64,000 nt of DNA, taken from Dyadobacter linearis. GTDB lineage: Bacteria > Bacteroidota > Bacteroidia > Cytophagales > Spirosomataceae. Positions 11,101-17,509 of the stretch are shown here, piece by piece (the stretch's first letter is position 1; the number at the start of each line of letters is the position of its first letter). A program made the position numbers and the translations under genes. A model generated the notes under the pieces. It was not told the origin of the DNA and ran no database searches. It saw nothing but the letters and a program-made list of their open reading frames with translations. Location of the stretch: positions 186,001 to 250,000 of the forward strand of contig NZ_CAJRAU010000007.1 of NCBI RefSeq assembly GCF_907165045.1, in the 5' to 3' direction.

Positions 11101-11795
11101 TATTCACCTGTTTCATTGTTTTCAGCGTACTTAAATGTTATATAGTTCCCTTTTGTATCGGAAATTTTATTGATTAGCCAATGAATAGGAATTTTTCCTC
11201 CTGGAGCTTCAATTCGAGAATCTATTGTATTCCCAAACTCCATGACAAGTCCCGATTTTGTCTTAACTTCAAAATACGTTGGGGCACCATTTAATGTGTC
11301 TTTGATAACCACTTTTGAAAAGTCATTTTTTTCGGGGAAATAAGTGGTGTTTGGCTCGCCATAGTTGACTTCGAAAAAATCACTTGGGTCAGTCGAAATG
11401 TTCTCTTCCGATAAAACTAAGTTTTGTCCGTCGAGTGAGAATCTGTCATTTTTATCGAAGAGCAAAGCTTTTGCTAATGAATTTCTGTAAGAATCCTCAT
11501 ACAAAGTCTTGGACCGGGGAATTCTCGAAATGGTTGACAATCCTTGGATATTCCAACCTATTCCCATCATTCCGTTTCCTGATTGATGATTGTAAGCGAT
11601 ATTTAAACTTGGTTGCGTGCCAGAACTCCCGGGAACAACTTGGATGGGTACTAGGTAGGTTAACGAGCCGGATTCGGAAACTTTAATCTTTCCTTGTGAT
11701 AATCCAAGTTCTTTGACAGGAAATTTCTTCTGAGCAATGATATTATGACTGGCCAAAACTACGAGAAGGATGACAAATGTAAAATGTTTTCTCAT
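5193..11795 (-). CDS. Giant SpvB/FG-GAP/RHS-repeat protein (polymorphic-toxin-like)
   Basis: 2200 residues with a signal peptide (cleavage near IIAQ, ~22). Residues ~30-340 match the SpvB N-terminal domain (LPIQV-type entry, SYNHQSGNGMMGIGWNIQG). Residues ~350-780 hold FG-GAP/VCBS calcium-loop repeats (DWDGDGRQD, DFNADGRSD, DFNNDGLMD, DFNDDGLVD, DFNRDGLLD). Residues ~1050-1780 hold RHS/YD repeats (YDELGR, YDEFGR, YDANGN, YDSLGR). The RHS-associated core (GRFLSPDPF ... NRYSYALNNPLTYIDPSG) ends near residue 1835. This is the toxin-complex B/C architecture in which the repeats form a shell around a C-terminal payload. The ~365-residue tail begins with Gly/Ala-rich hydrophobic segments, carries GGKFxNGA-type motifs and ends without a recognised nuclease or other toxin motif. 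It is A+T-rich and inside the mobile island. The next gene is its T9SS-sorted partner. Confidence 0.92.
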   Translation of the reverse strand: MRKHFTFVILLVVLASHNIIAQKKFPVKELGLSQGKIKVSESGSLTYLVPIQVVPGSSGTQPSLNIAYNHQSGNGMMGIGWNIQGLSTISRIPRSKTLYEDSYRNSLAKALLFDKNDRFSLDGQNLVLSEENISTDPSDFFEVNYGEPNTTYFPEKNDFSKVVIKDTLNGAPTYFEVKTKSGLVMEFGNTIDSRIEAPGGKIPIHWLINKISDTKGNYITFKYAENNETGEYYPLTIEYTGNDKAGIAPYASVNFNYQTSPKVSIVYSYGSQINLSKLLVSIDCKFENQIVRSYSFKYDQGDWTSKNYLKSISESVDKDTLEPIRFSWNTPVNPNSTERIGVFNYKALKMDPLKPRLAYFGDWDGDGRQDMLIHVLKSDHKYPIFYTSREEPFKVATFYENLGASEEDEWRPTNGYKIQKYGQSPFDLPPPAQDYTDISYFIVLDFNADGRSDLIWYRPRDGQHYMYINNSTPSDIKFIRQTSPAISNSLFTNNFQLIPRDFNNDGLMDLIFYSKNGEGYIKSEFYKTEPPSTPTISSLSLNVGTFKTWDWQNQKAAGWNIPIAKSDTSRVFFEDFNDDGLVDVLSLDERKPQSLAVGEPLKGGNVKIFPQKNYEVTKQGKLYFTHEFDFDSLGITPFELPIIRLYNEPGTPAIIRKNYEEIFLNDFNRDGLLDILIYSIEAGVPYFNFKINKGNFKFEKPDKNPINLLAGTELAAILAKTLSNKLSITDINRDNYPDLVFEASNLIIAFINEGNFQFVGPINYPKMFFDSNNSEQRANYLTTGPSYDFSYNYDTGENFYNFSSGGYELTIDKIAETTKQYSVTYSTLFNQDVFNINQSVAYDYPLTKSYVPITVVQELFMQSNLTFNTFRYSYTGSVVDLRGKGFRGFESILTKDSGKNLDELKSFKYSVNSRIDPLFSVATYSNGKVLTSTTIEQAYLADNISLTYFPFPKQSKTTRFEPSNQTMKDNTITRQRFDSFGNLTVLTTDYGEGMIDSVVNVYQNDKERWHLGRLVRATVYKLIPGKPLQTSSTLFEYDEESGLLIKEITNSGSGNEELQTEKKYSYDVYGNIHESSKLAWNNGERETRTLKSYMDSLGRFTIRITNALGHTSTSRFDDRNGNILETEDLNGLVTKYKYDKWGRRRMELFPDGNWKSTDYYFYDPRFFGTPYECKENCPDVFPKPYIGFVIHKQSSIAPPIIEYYDELGRNVGSRTTGFNGQNVSSYRRHSPINDSEINVEYNAFTDDETPQETILLYDEFGRHIKTIAPDSRISEFEYNGKITTYINALGQKKLFEKNVRDQITKVTDDEGNAVLYDYDANGNLLKSTDPLGNVIYNEYDSRGLKTSTSDPNVGTFRYEYNGFGELVKQTNPQGLVSEFKTDKLGRMIEQIEPEGKTVWTYDSGLGASIGKVIAISYSAGNIGVEYQYDSLGRLAREIQNIDGESYTSSTQYDSKGRPNTYTYPSGFQIRYGYNELGFLEYVQRLDDKIILWRAKNYNARDQLTLQEFGNGILTQYSFNSHTNLLEKIEVSKGSKFLSNHEYEYDKLGNLVSRTDVLRDLTEAFKYDRLNRLTSAINGVNDVTVSYDLLGNIVYKSDVGSYEYGKLNNGPHQVVRITPVSNVDPLICIPSLNLQTEYNSFDKVKKISNDTAYVEFAYGVAKQRVMQKMFIKGVLIKTKIYVNSNFEVEITLNEKRLVHYIRGANGVIGVYIKNNQGKSSTQYWHKDNLNSLIAVSDEQGSLVKEFSYDAWGKRRELNGAPASSVYTLGAGDERGFTSHEHYDLFDIVDMNGRIYDSTLGRFLSPDPFIQDISNLQNFNRYSYALNNPLTYIDPSGYFHIGGFSFPNPFNAIRDIARYVAAPLVGIAAFSDWAWEKGSKWLKENWKTVLIVAVVVAASALTGGALGVAFAAGGPYALWGAVISGAVGGFAGGFTGTLMSGGTLGDAFKSGGKGAALGAVSAGLTYGVGSTASAVTEAQVSSAGYSVKIMGHGLVQGGMAKVQGGKFAHGFYSGAVTGGFEPVNANISSELGRVATAAALGGTTSEINGGKFVNGAVTGAYVQLFNSEAHALQEKINRNSETASNAATVAGASASAFEEISPKYQMVFKRYGEMLNGLPGIVEGGYNLFVTENYTNAANAFARAGLSIGFGTLAAAGTTALLSVAAGTAAIPFVISAGAAVGVGFTVNIFVDSLVNQTLIPK

Positions 11796-12942
11796 ACGTT
11801 GCGAGTTAATTAGGGTGACCTAAAACAATAAATTATAAACTTGGTTGTTTAGCGCTAATCACTTTAAAGTAAAGGTTACATTTTGCCCTATATAGGCGGC
11901 TTTGAAATTCATAACTGCTTATGGTGAGGAAGTTAAGCAATTATTTAAATAGTTTATTATTCGAACGCAAAAACATATTTTGCGGCATTGACATCTGCAA
12001 AGGCAGTGCATTCTATTGCCGTCTGGAAGTTAGCATAGATGATAATCAGTTGGGATTGTAAATTTACTGAATTTTGGAATTGGCGAAAAGAGCGAATTTT
12101 AGCTGAGATACATATTATTTCGATCCTCAACAAAAAGAAGCAAGCTTTGTCTCCGAGAAAATTTGTAACAGCATTCCATTTCCGAAGTTACTTTTATTAA
12201 TCACTAATATCGTTGCTGCGGCATCCGAAGCCCGCACGTGAATGAACTTGACACTTCAATACCCAGCATCAAGTGGAGCTTCAGGACTTGTGCCGTGACA
12301 ATTCGACTCCAAGATGAAAACCAACTTAAAACGGGCTAAATTGAAAAGGTTCGACCCATATATTGTGGATCGGTACTAGAACTCAGTTATTTCTTCCATT
12401 GTGATTAGCTTAGCTAAGTAACAGCTGACCGGACCGAACCCAGGGCCTAACGAGTAAGATGTAGTCAAAAACATCTTTATTCTGTGCGATCTAAGCTTGC
12501 GTAATTTGCGTTACCAAGATGATCTTCGTGAATCAGTTTCTTGTTATACTTAAAAGAGTAAAGGTGTGTCTCAAAAGCTGATTCAAGAAAAATGCCACTG
12601 GGTAGGCGTGGCTGTTTTGACTTACAAAATCAATGTCGTAACTTTAAAACGATATTGAGTTGTTATGAATTGAAAATCAGACATTTCGGTAATAGCTAGT
12701 ACCGGAATTTTTGAATGCTTCGTGCATCGTGGAAAGGTAAATTGAGAAAGAGTCATGCTGTTGACTTTGAGGTGGTTAAGTCAATCGTTCGAATCCCTCT
12801 CTCCCTAATTCCAGTTTCAAAGTTGTTGTCCTTCCAATAATATGCGGTTACTTCTTAATTTAAGGTTTTAATCCTTTGTAGTGTGAGAAAGCTAACATCA
12901 ATTAATGATGTGATACCGAATATTAATGCCTTCTAAGTTCCG
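11796..12942. other. A+T-rich gap at the island edge
   Basis: About 1.15 kb with no convincing reading frame. It separates the RHS locus from the kinase operon. Around 12565-12620 there is sequence (GTGTCTCAAAAGCTGA) like the terminal repeats of some transposons, but no second end or transposase. At 12787-12806 there is a tRNA-3'-end-like stretch, listed separately. The upstream part (11800-11900) presumably carries the promoter of the RHS gene; no clear motif was found. Confidence 0.5.
12787..12806 (+). repeat. tRNA 3'-end-like fragment, candidate attachment site
   Basis: GTTCGAATCCCTCTCTCCCT has the T-loop (TTCGAAT), the 3' half of a T-stem (CCCTC) and an acceptor-like 3' strand of a tRNA gene. 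The matching 5' half is absent: the five bases before the T-loop do not pair with CCCTC. Such isolated tRNA 3' ends arise when an element integrates into a tRNA gene and duplicates its end. Its position at the boundary between A+T-rich accessory DNA and the kinase operon fits that reading. The intact tRNA gene would lie outside the window. Confidence 0.45.
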
Positions 12943-14883
12943 TCACTGACTATTTGAAGTTTCCTTGTAAGGAATATCTAATATGATAGTCGAACCCCCT
13001 TCGCTGGTTTCCGTTTTTAACGTTGCGCCGATGTAATCTGCCCTCAGAATACAATTTCTTAATCCTATTCCCGGAGATTGAGGTGCCATTTTCCGAATAC
13101 TATTCCCGAGCCCGTCGTCTTCTACCACAATTCGTAGAAAATTTTCAAAGTAAATCAGCTGAATTGCTGCCTGCTTCGCGCGGGCATGTTTGAGGATATT
13201 TTGTATTAGCTCGGAAACTATTCTATACGCATTCAGCTCAATATCTCTTCCCAACCTTTGCTCGGTACCTGAGCAGAGGTATTGAAACCGGGTAGGGGCT
13301 GCCGGTAATGCAAGCACAAGTTGCGACAATGAATTCGACAAGCCGATCCTGTCAAATTCAGGTGGCATTAAGTTGTGCGAAATCCGCCGCAGATCTTCGC
13401 TGCTTTTCTGTATGAGTGGTTCCAGGTTTTCAAACTTTCTAACCGTGTCGGGATCCTTCGACTCAGTCATTAGATCTGATATACTTCTCCTGATAGTGGC
13501 TAAGGTGCCGCCTAAATCATCGTGCAAATCTGCCGCGATACGTTTGCGCTCCATATCTTGAGTTTGTAAAATGGAAGAGGTAAATTCTTTTTGCAGACGG
13601 TTTAGTTTTAACAGATATTCGTCCCGGTCGCGCACGAGCTTGTAGCCGATGCCAGCTCCCAGAACAACGATTTCGAACAGCGAAGAGTAGTGGCTCGCTT
13701 CAAAAAATAGCCAGGTACGGGGCATGCCCACCAGTACAGCCGTAGCAAACCAGACTGACATAACGAAGAGGGGGCCGATTGCCACCAAGTAGAGAAAAGA
13801 TTCGTACTTGCGCCAAATTATGCCGTAAATGATCATAGCGGCGACTGTTAGCAAAGTAACGAGGCTAAGCAGGGACGATAAAGTCGCATTGAAACTGCTG
13901 AAAGGAGTAAGCCAGGCGTAGAAAATGAATGCCAGCGAGAGGTAACACAGCAGTTTTGCGAACGTAACCAGCCATTTCGGTGCGTAGGAACCTATTTGTA
14001 AAAAACTGATTGAAAACTGCGTCATGAAAAAGGCAACAACTGCTATGAAAACGATGTTGGTGTTTTCATCCAGATACGGAATGTTGATCTTGAAGTTTGG
14101 CGTCAGGATACCTTCGAGATTTGCCAGTGACAGTCCGTAAAAAAGGGTATACCCCGCATAATACAAGAGCAGGCGGCGACGGGTGACGACGTATAGAATG
14201 CCTGTCAGAATAGCTGCAACCGCCACAACTCCCAGTGAGAAATAAAGCAGAAAATCGGCGGTGAACATGTATTTGAAAAAACCTTCTTTACTATACAACC
14301 TCAGCGGCATTAGTACCACACGATGTTCCCGCTGACCGCACCAGTAGATCGTCAACCGCTGGCCCGGCTTGATCCGGATTGGAAACGCAAAATATCTGGT
14401 CAGGATCGGTTTTTTAGAGATAGGAGTTTTTTGGGAGAAATTCTCCTGACGAAACAGGATATTGTTCCGCTCGTCGACTAAGTAGAATGATATATAATTG
14501 AATTCTTTAAAATGCAGATTTGAGATTAGAAACTGCGTTTTATCACTGGCATTTCTGATCGCAAATCTGATCCAGTGGTAGCGGCTGTCCATACCCAGAT
14601 CCGGCAACTCCTCTTCGATGCGGTAGAACTTCTCGTAGCCATTTAAAATCGCACTGATCCCGATTGTACTGTCTCGTGTACTGAATTGATATAGGTAACC
14701 TGACATGTTGCTCCGGACAAAACCAGCTTTGATCGCCATCGGCCGCAAGTTATTTTGCTGAGCGTGTGTAAATTCTATAGTCGGGTCGGCCTGGGCATGA
14801 AGCGGCTCAGGGAACAATACTATTGCTGCTGCCCAGGCGGTCAGCAGCAATAGTACCCGGACATAACTTCTCTTTCGGTCCAC
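12943..14883 (-). CDS. 7TM-DISM sensor histidine kinase (kinase 1 of 3)
   Basis: 646 residues. Signal peptide to ~30; extracytoplasmic 7TMR-DISMED2-type beta-domain (~50-195, with the conserved GMDSRYHWIRF segment); seven transmembrane helices (~205-405); a coiled linker; a HisKA_3 dimerisation domain with the H-box ERKRIAADLHDDLGGTLAT (phospho-acceptor His454); and a HATPase_c domain with intact N-box (NAYRIVSELIQNILKH), G1 (DDGLGN) and G2 (GIGLRN). It should autophosphorylate and pass phosphate to a NarL/FixJ regulator. It is the last gene of the operon, 42 bp after the response regulator gene. The sensory domain is of the carbohydrate-binding-like class, but the ligand is unknown. The two kinases upstream are close paralogues in every domain. 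Confidence 0.95.
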   Translation of the reverse strand: MDRKRSYVRVLLLLTAWAAAIVLFPEPLHAQADPTIEFTHAQQNNLRPMAIKAGFVRSNMSGYLYQFSTRDSTIGISAILNGYEKFYRIEEELPDLGMDSRYHWIRFAIRNASDKTQFLISNLHFKEFNYISFYLVDERNNILFRQENFSQKTPISKKPILTRYFAFPIRIKPGQRLTIYWCGQREHRVVLMPLRLYSKEGFFKYMFTADFLLYFSLGVVAVAAILTGILYVVTRRRLLLYYAGYTLFYGLSLANLEGILTPNFKINIPYLDENTNIVFIAVVAFFMTQFSISFLQIGSYAPKWLVTFAKLLCYLSLAFIFYAWLTPFSSFNATLSSLLSLVTLLTVAAMIIYGIIWRKYESFLYLVAIGPLFVMSVWFATAVLVGMPRTWLFFEASHYSSLFEIVVLGAGIGYKLVRDRDEYLLKLNRLQKEFTSSILQTQDMERKRIAADLHDDLGGTLATIRRSISDLMTESKDPDTVRKFENLEPLIQKSSEDLRRISHNLMPPEFDRIGLSNSLSQLVLALPAAPTRFQYLCSGTEQRLGRDIELNAYRIVSELIQNILKHARAKQAAIQLIYFENFLRIVVEDDGLGNSIRKMAPQSPGIGLRNCILRADYIGATLKTETSEGGSTIILDIPYKETSNSQ

Positions 14884-14925
14884 AGGCGGAAGGTGGAAAT
14901 GGTATTAAAAACGCAGTAAAGCACA

Positions 14926-15567
14926 CTAAATCCCATTCTTGACTGCAAAATCAATCAGTTCGGTAACCTTGGTAAGCCCGAGTTTGAAATGTATGTTCTT
15001 GCGGTGTGTTTTGATAGTGAAAAAGCTCAGATGCAACTGATCCGCGATCTGCTCGTTCGTGTAGCCGTTTTTAATGAGCCTGATGATTTCAATTTCCCGG
15101 AATGTCAGATTCAGTTTTTGGGCAAATGTGTCCGTGAATTGATCTTCCTGCTGGGGAGTGCCGAGGATCGCTTCGTCGAAGTAAGATCTGCCTTGCAGCA
15201 CAGTTTCGATACCATTTAAAAGTTTAGCCGTCGTAGCGTCTTTCAGCAGGTAGCCGTGCAGCCCTGTTTTTCTGGATTCTTCCAGCAGTTTCGACTGGTT
15301 GTACATCGTCAGCACGATCACTTTAATAGCCGGGTAATCTTTGATGATCCGTTTACCAATATCAATTCCATTCACACCCTTTAAATTGACATCCAGCAGG
15401 ATCAGGTGTGGCCTGAGATTTTCGATAGCCGGAAAAATGTCTTTGGATTGATAAACCTGTCCGCAAACGCTGTAACCTGGTTGTTCGTTGATCAGGCGTT
15501 TCAGGCCTTCATTGAATATATGGTGATCATCTACCAGCAGTATCCTGGTTTGGCTCGTCAGCGTCAT
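14926..15567 (-). CDS. NarL/FixJ-family response regulator
   Basis: 213 residues from the chosen ATG at 15567 (TLTSQTRILLVDDHH). A longer frame from 15603 adds 12 residues that are not receiver-like and lie deeper inside the upstream kinase gene. The receiver domain has the acidic pair in LVDDHH, phospho-acceptor Asp59 (LLDVNLKG), a Thr at the usual switch position and the conserved Lys (LLKDA). The C-terminal LuxR-type helix-turn-helix (LTFREIEIIRLI ... TIKTHRKNI) binds DNA as a dimer. It overlaps the end of kinase 2 by 41 bp and is followed by kinase 1, so one regulator serves three kinases. The 7-2-7 palindromes at 19446-19465 and 21703-21722 are of the type bound by this family and are its most likely targets. 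Confidence 0.95.
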   Translation of the reverse strand: MTLTSQTRILLVDDHHIFNEGLKRLINEQPGYSVCGQVYQSKDIFPAIENLRPHLILLDVNLKGVNGIDIGKRIIKDYPAIKVIVLTMYNQSKLLEESRKTGLHGYLLKDATTAKLLNGIETVLQGRSYFDEAILGTPQQEDQFTDTFAQKLNLTFREIEIIRLIKNGYTNEQIADQLHLSFFTIKTHRKNIHFKLGLTKVTELIDFAVKNGI

Positions 15568-17470
15568 TTGAAATGTAACGGTAAGGAATATCGAGTATAA
15601 CAAATGTACCGGCTTCTCCGCTCTCTCTCAGGAGACTGGCGCCAATGTAATCCGCTCTCAATATACTGTTTTTTAACCCCATACCTGAGGCCAAAACCGA
15701 CGATTTTTCAACTTTGTCTCCATTACCGTCATCTTCGATCACAACTCTCAGAAAATCAGATTGATAGAGCAGCTGAACCGACGCCCGTGCCGCATTAGCG
15801 TGTTTGAATATGTTCTGTACCATTTCCGATACGATCCGGTAGGCATTCAGCTCCACTTCCAAGGGCATTTTCTGCACATCCCCGCTAACTACAAACTGAA
15901 ATTTTGTGGGCTGTGAAGGGATCTCAGTGACGAACTGTTTAAGTGAATTTGCAAAACCTATGCGTTCAAATTCAGGCGGCATCAGGTTGTGCGATATCCG
16001 CCTCAGGTCGTCGCTGCTTTTCAGGATAAGCGGATCCAGTTCGTCCAGTTCCTTTGCCAGATTTTCATTATTGATCTTAAACCGCAGGTCCCACAACCTG
16101 CGCCGGATCGTAGCGAGCGTTCCACCCAGATCGTCATGCAGGTCGGCCGCAATCCGTTGCCGCTCAGCGTCCTGGGTGTTGACAATGGAGGAGGTGAACT
16201 GTTTCTGCAAGGTATTCAATCCAATTAAATAATGGTTCCTGTCTATGATTAGCTTGTAGCCCAGCCCGATACCCAATACGATCATTTCAAAGAACGGGAG
16301 AAATGGAAATGACTGGTAGAAAAACGCTGTCCTGGTCACGCCGAAAATGATCGTTAATATCATCCAGGAAGCGCTCACAAACAGCGGCGACATGGCGATC
16401 AGATAGAGGATAGCGATCCTTTTTTTATACAAAAGAGCAGTGATAACAAGGCTCAGAACCAGCAGCATATCGAACATAGCGACGGCCGAAAGAATGAGTG
16501 AGGTAGTGCCCGTAAAAGGCGTCAGCAGCAGATAAACGCCAAACAGGAGAACGAGTGTAGCCTGGGCAATGCAAAGCCGGTAAATCTTCCTGCCAAGAAA
16601 CGATCTGATTTCCAGAAAATGAACTGCAAAAAGGATCACGAAGAAGTTGAGGCAGCAGAAGAATACATTCTTGGTATTGTCTTCCAGAAGTGAAAAATTC
16701 AAATGAAAATATTGGGTCAGAATCCCTTCCATACTCGCGATCGAGAGCCCGTAGAAAAGCGTGTATCCCGAGTATAGGAGCAGGAGCCGGTATTTGGTGA
16801 AAATATAGAGGAGCAGACTGAGCAAAAATGTAAAAGTAAAAACGCCCAGACTCAGGTACAGGAAAAAATCATAGGTCGCATTAAAAGTAAAAAAGTACTC
16901 CTGATCAAATAGTCCGGCGGGTACCACGATGAAACTTTCCCTGCGATACAATCGCCAGTATACGCTGACAGTTTCGCCGGGTTTGAGCCGCAATGGAAAG
17001 GAAAAAAACCTGCTGTGTACCGGCTTTTTACTGATGTGGGTTTTCCGGTTAAAATGTTCTCTCGAATAGGTTACCTGATCAATGCTGTCCAACACATAAA
17101 AGCACACATCATTTAATTCATTGTACCGAATGTCGGCGATCAGATTTTTTGTATCCGGGCTTGCATTCCGGACCTGGTATCTGATCCAGTGAAACCTGCT
17201 ATCCATACCCAGCGTGGGAATTTCATCGTGCAGCAACGAGAAATCTTCCTGCCGGCGCTTTACTTCATCAATGCTGATATTTTCTGCCGTAGTGAGCAGA
17301 TACACGTGGCCGGTCAGGCTGCTAGTACTGAAATTTTTACCAACCATAAACAGCCGGTAGGAAGACGATATTTGTGGCTTGGCGTTGCTATATGCCTTTT
17401 GGGAAATACCCGGTACGGTCAATATGAGCAGAAACGGAAGTAAAAATTTAAGCATAAGCAGCAAATTCAC
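15527..17470 (-). CDS. 7TM-DISM sensor histidine kinase (kinase 2 of 3)
   Basis: 647 residues, collinear with kinase 1: signal peptide (~1-24), DISMED2-type sensor (~45-190, GMDSRFHWIRY), seven transmembrane helices (~200-400), HisKA_3 with ERQRIAADLHDDLGGTLAT (His445), and a complete HATPase_c domain (NAYRIVSEMVQNIFKH; DDGNGD; GMGLKN). All catalytic motifs are present, so it should be active. A second Met at residue 6 could also serve as start. It is 39 bp downstream of kinase 3 and overlaps the response regulator start by 41 bp, implying coupled translation of this kinase and the regulator. The genomic pairing makes this the most probable cognate kinase. Confidence 0.95.
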   Translation of the reverse strand: MNLLLMLKFLLPFLLILTVPGISQKAYSNAKPQISSSYRLFMVGKNFSTSSLTGHVYLLTTAENISIDEVKRRQEDFSLLHDEIPTLGMDSRFHWIRYQVRNASPDTKNLIADIRYNELNDVCFYVLDSIDQVTYSREHFNRKTHISKKPVHSRFFSFPLRLKPGETVSVYWRLYRRESFIVVPAGLFDQEYFFTFNATYDFFLYLSLGVFTFTFLLSLLLYIFTKYRLLLLYSGYTLFYGLSIASMEGILTQYFHLNFSLLEDNTKNVFFCCLNFFVILFAVHFLEIRSFLGRKIYRLCIAQATLVLLFGVYLLLTPFTGTTSLILSAVAMFDMLLVLSLVITALLYKKRIAILYLIAMSPLFVSASWMILTIIFGVTRTAFFYQSFPFLPFFEMIVLGIGLGYKLIIDRNHYLIGLNTLQKQFTSSIVNTQDAERQRIAADLHDDLGGTLATIRRRLWDLRFKINNENLAKELDELDPLILKSSDDLRRISHNLMPPEFERIGFANSLKQFVTEIPSQPTKFQFVVSGDVQKMPLEVELNAYRIVSEMVQNIFKHANAARASVQLLYQSDFLRVVIEDDGNGDKVEKSSVLASGMGLKNSILRADYIGASLLRESGEAGTFVILDIPYRYISNDADEPNQDTAGR

Positions 17471-17509
17471 TGTCGCATCCTCGTGTGCCGTGTGTGCAGA
17501 AAACCGAAT

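Noticed and set aside
12565..12620. Sequence like a transposon terminal repeat (GTGTCTCAAAAGCTGA)
   Set aside because: No second end, no target-site duplication and no transposase; kept only as a remark.
12787..12806. A complete tRNA gene
   Set aside because: Only the T-loop and 3' strand are present; no D-arm, anticodon arm or 5' acceptor strand upstream.
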